A stretch of 15,779 nucleotides of DNA, taken from contig CALCKS010000154.1 in the NCBI GenBank assembly GCA_937965895.1, positions 1 to 15,779 of the forward strand, given 5' to 3'. The notes under the pieces were generated by a model that saw only the letters and a list, made by a program, of their open reading frames with translations, ran no database searches and was not told the origin of the DNA. The stretch is from an uncultured Campylobacter sp. (GTDB lineage: Bacteria; Campylobacterota; Campylobacteria; Campylobacterales; Campylobacteraceae). Position numbers and translations under genes: made by a program. Below, in pieces: positions 14,018-15,779 of this stretch. Numbering within the stretch: the first letter of the stretch is position 1; each line of letters begins with the position of its first letter.

Positions 14018-15082
14018 TTAGCCTATTTGAGCCGCAACCTCGGCCGCAAAGTCTTCGTTTTTCTTCTCTAAGCCTTCGCCAAGCTCAAAACGAACGTATT
14101 TTACCACCTCGATCTTGCCGCCTAGCTCTTTACCTTTTTCTTCAACGACTTGCTCGATAGTTTTTTTATCGTCCATTACGTAAAACTGTCCAAGTAGCGT
14201 AAGGCGCTGATCTAAAACGGTGTTGTCGGCATAAAATCTATCGATCTTGCCAGGGATGATTTTATCCCAAATTTTCTCAGGTTTACCCTCGGCTTTTAGC
14301 TCTTCTTCGATAGCTTTCGTAGCTTTTGCAAGCTCTGCATCGCCTATTTGGCAGCGGCTCGCATACTCTGGGATGTGGTGAAGCGGCTTGCCTAGGCGTT
14401 TTAGCTCTTCGTTGTCTTTTTCAAGCTCGGCACGAAGTGCGATAAATTCCTTCTCGACAAAATCTTTATCAAGGTCTTTATAGCTGATTACGCTTGGTTT
14501 CATAGCGGCTGCATGCATACACAAATTTCTTGCGAATTCAGCCGCTTTGTTTGCGATTTCTGCGCTTTCGCAAGCTAGACCGATTAGTACGCCTACGCGG
14601 CCGTTTGAGTGCACATAGCCGTTTACTACGCCTTTGTCGTCCGCTTTTATAGTCTCAAAGCGGCGAACGACCAAATTTTCGCCGATAGTAGCGATCTGGC
14701 TTTTGAAATAATCCTCAAATTTAACGCCGTTGATGACGCTTGCATTTAGGCTCTCGACGTCTTTTATCAAATTTGTTTGGATGTGCGCCGTAGCGTCTTT
14801 GGTCAAATTTTGAAACTGAGCGTTTTTAGCGACGAAGTCAGTCTCTGAGTTTATCTCGCTGATAGTTGCGGTTTTGCAGTGATCGCAAACAACAACGCTC
14901 ACAAGACCCTCGCTAGCTAGGCGATCGGCTTTTTTAGCAGCTTGACCTAGACCTTTTTCGCGCAATATATCAACGGCTTTTTCCATGTCGCCGTTAGCCT
15001 CGGCTAGCGCCTTTTTGCAGTCCATCATTCCCGCTCCGGTTGATTCGCGGAGCTCTTTTACCATTTGTGCGCTGATTTCCAT
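14018..15082 (-). CDS. tsf: Elongation factor Ts
   Basis: EF-Ts exchanges GDP for GTP on EF-Tu during translation. At 354 residues it is longer than the E. coli protein (283), as in other Campylobacter. The N-terminal UBA-like domain carries ELRESTGAGMMDCKKAL (10-26). The EF-Tu-binding core has EINSETDFVAKN, with the key TDFV, and LVVRRFE. A CDHC pair just before ATISEIN (about residues 66-69) sits in a loop that in C. jejuni lacks cysteines as far as I recall. The ATG at 15082 overlaps the last base of the rpsB stop (TAATG), so the two are translationally coupled; the ribosome-binding purines lie in the acidic end of rpsB. Confidence 0.97.
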   Translation of the reverse strand: MEISAQMVKELRESTGAGMMDCKKALAEANGDMEKAVDILREKGLGQAAKKADRLASEGLVSVVVCDHCKTATISEINSETDFVAKNAQFQNLTKDATAHIQTNLIKDVESLNASVINGVKFEDYFKSQIATIGENLVVRRFETIKADDKGVVNGYVHSNGRVGVLIGLACESAEIANKAAEFARNLCMHAAAMKPSVISYKDLDKDFVEKEFIALRAELEKDNEELKRLGKPLHHIPEYASRCQIGDAELAKATKAIEEELKAEGKPEKIWDKIIPGKIDRFYADNTVLDQRLTLLGQFYVMDDKKTIEQVVEEKGKELGGKIEVVKYVRFELGEGLEKKNEDFAAEVAAQIG

Positions 15083-15779
15083 TACTCTTCGTCCTCGCTG
15101 AAGTCCTCAGAGAAGTCTTCGTTTACAGCCTCGTTTACGACTGCGTCTTTTTCGGCTTGACTTACAGCCTCTTTGCCTTCTTCTTGCTCGCCGCCGTCTT
15201 TTTCAAGCTGAGAGCGTCCCTCGATGATAGCCTCGGCCATCTCTTGGCAGAAAAGCTGAACAGAGCGGATCGCGTCGTCGTTGCCAGGGATCGGGAAGTC
15301 GATAACGTCAGGATCGCAGTTTGTATCGATCGGAGCTACGACAGGGATTTTTAGGCGGTTAGCCTCTTGAACGGCGATTTTTTCTTTTACGGTGTCGATG
15401 ACGAAAATCATATCAGGCACGGTTTTTAGGTTTCTGATACCGCCTAGAGACGCTAGAAGCTTCTCTTTTTTGCGGCGAAGCATTAGAGCTTCTTTTTTAG
15501 TTAGTAAATTTATAGAGCCGTCTTCTTCCATGGCCTCGATTACTTCGAGTTTGCGGATAGATTGACGGATAGTGCCAAAGTTCGTCATCATGCCGCCTAG
15601 CCAGCGGTGATTTACGTACGGCATGCCGCATTTTTCAGCATACTCTTTTAAAGTTGCGCCGGCTTGCTTTTTAGTGCCTACGAAAAGTATAGTCTTACCC
15701 TCTGCAGCCGCATCGCGAACGACGTTATAAGTGTAGCGGAAGTAGCGGATAGTTTTTTGTAGATCTATGATATAGATAC
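15082..15779 (-). CDS. rpsB: 30S ribosomal protein S2, 5' end missing
   Basis: S2 is a small-subunit protein needed for binding S1 and mRNA. The frame is open to the window edge, so the start codon lies beyond 15779; about 232 codons are present, missing roughly the first 30-40 residues. Typical S2 segments are IIDLQKTIRYFRYTYN, ILFVGTKKQAG, YVNHRWLGGMMTNFGTIRQSI, PDMIFVIDTVKEKIAVQEA and VAPIDTNCDPDVIDFPIPGNDDA. After the conserved core there is an acidic tail of about 45 residues ending in EDFSEDFSEDEE, a lineage-specific extension. The internal ATG at 15624 is not the start. It is followed at once by tsf in the universal rpsB-tsf order. Confidence 0.97.
   Translation of the reverse strand, partial: IYIIDLQKTIRYFRYTYNVVRDAAAEGKTILFVGTKKQAGATLKEYAEKCGMPYVNHRWLGGMMTNFGTIRQSIRKLEVIEAMEEDGSINLLTKKEALMLRRKKEKLLASLGGIRNLKTVPDMIFVIDTVKEKIAVQEANRLKIPVVAPIDTNCDPDVIDFPIPGNDDAIRSVQLFCQEMAEAIIEGRSQLEKDGGEQEEGKEAVSQAEKDAVVNEAVNEDFSEDFSEDEE

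Overview
The window looks like a chromosomal segment of a Campylobacter species with a fairly high GC content, of the oral C. rectus/C. showae/C. curvus/C. concisus kind rather than C. jejuni. This is inferred from gene order, from the TatA, FliR and EF-Ts sequences, and from the many AAATTTG/CAAATTT words in the spacers. Two blocks match gene orders I know from C. jejuni. The left block is gapA(-), nadD(+), rsfS(+). The right block, all on the minus strand, is rpsB, tsf, an ABC ATPase, fliR, a highly acidic protein, gmk, tatA, argS. No rRNA, tRNA, CRISPR array, insertion sequence or prophage gene was seen.

Layout. Positions 1-858 hold the start of GAPDH (minus, cut by the window edge). nadD and rsfS (1175-2037, plus) overlap by 37 bases. 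Positions 2038-7980 are a looser, accessory-like stretch: a 660-base spacer with a possible gene remnant, an exported alpha/beta hydrolase (plus), a beta-propeller-like gene broken in a T6 run, a decayed Tat-signal aldo/keto reductase, a YpfJ-type zinc metallopeptidase and a VanZ-like membrane protein (last four minus). Positions 8048-15779 are the conserved minus-strand block, read from right to left. A 423-base spacer with a G8 tract splits it between the ABC ATPase and fliR.

How the genes fit together. rpsB, tsf and the ABC ATPase are tightly packed (1-base overlap, then a 4-base gap), so a translation operon appears to carry an ATPase with no permease beside it. After the spacer come fliR (flagellar export gate), a 529-residue protein with a receiver-like N-terminus and a very acidic repetitive body, gmk, tatA and argS. 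These are close together and largely start at GTG or TTG codons behind good Shine-Dalgarno sequences. TatA would export folded proteins such as the reductase whose Tat signal is still readable at 6268, but that reductase is now a pseudogene.

Most interesting points: the homopolymer break that splits the propeller gene exactly inside a blade; the three readable lesions in the reductase; the G8 tract, where adding one G would extend a small reading frame that has a perfect AGGAGG; and the receiver-like acidic protein beside fliR. No clearly new multi-gene system is visible.
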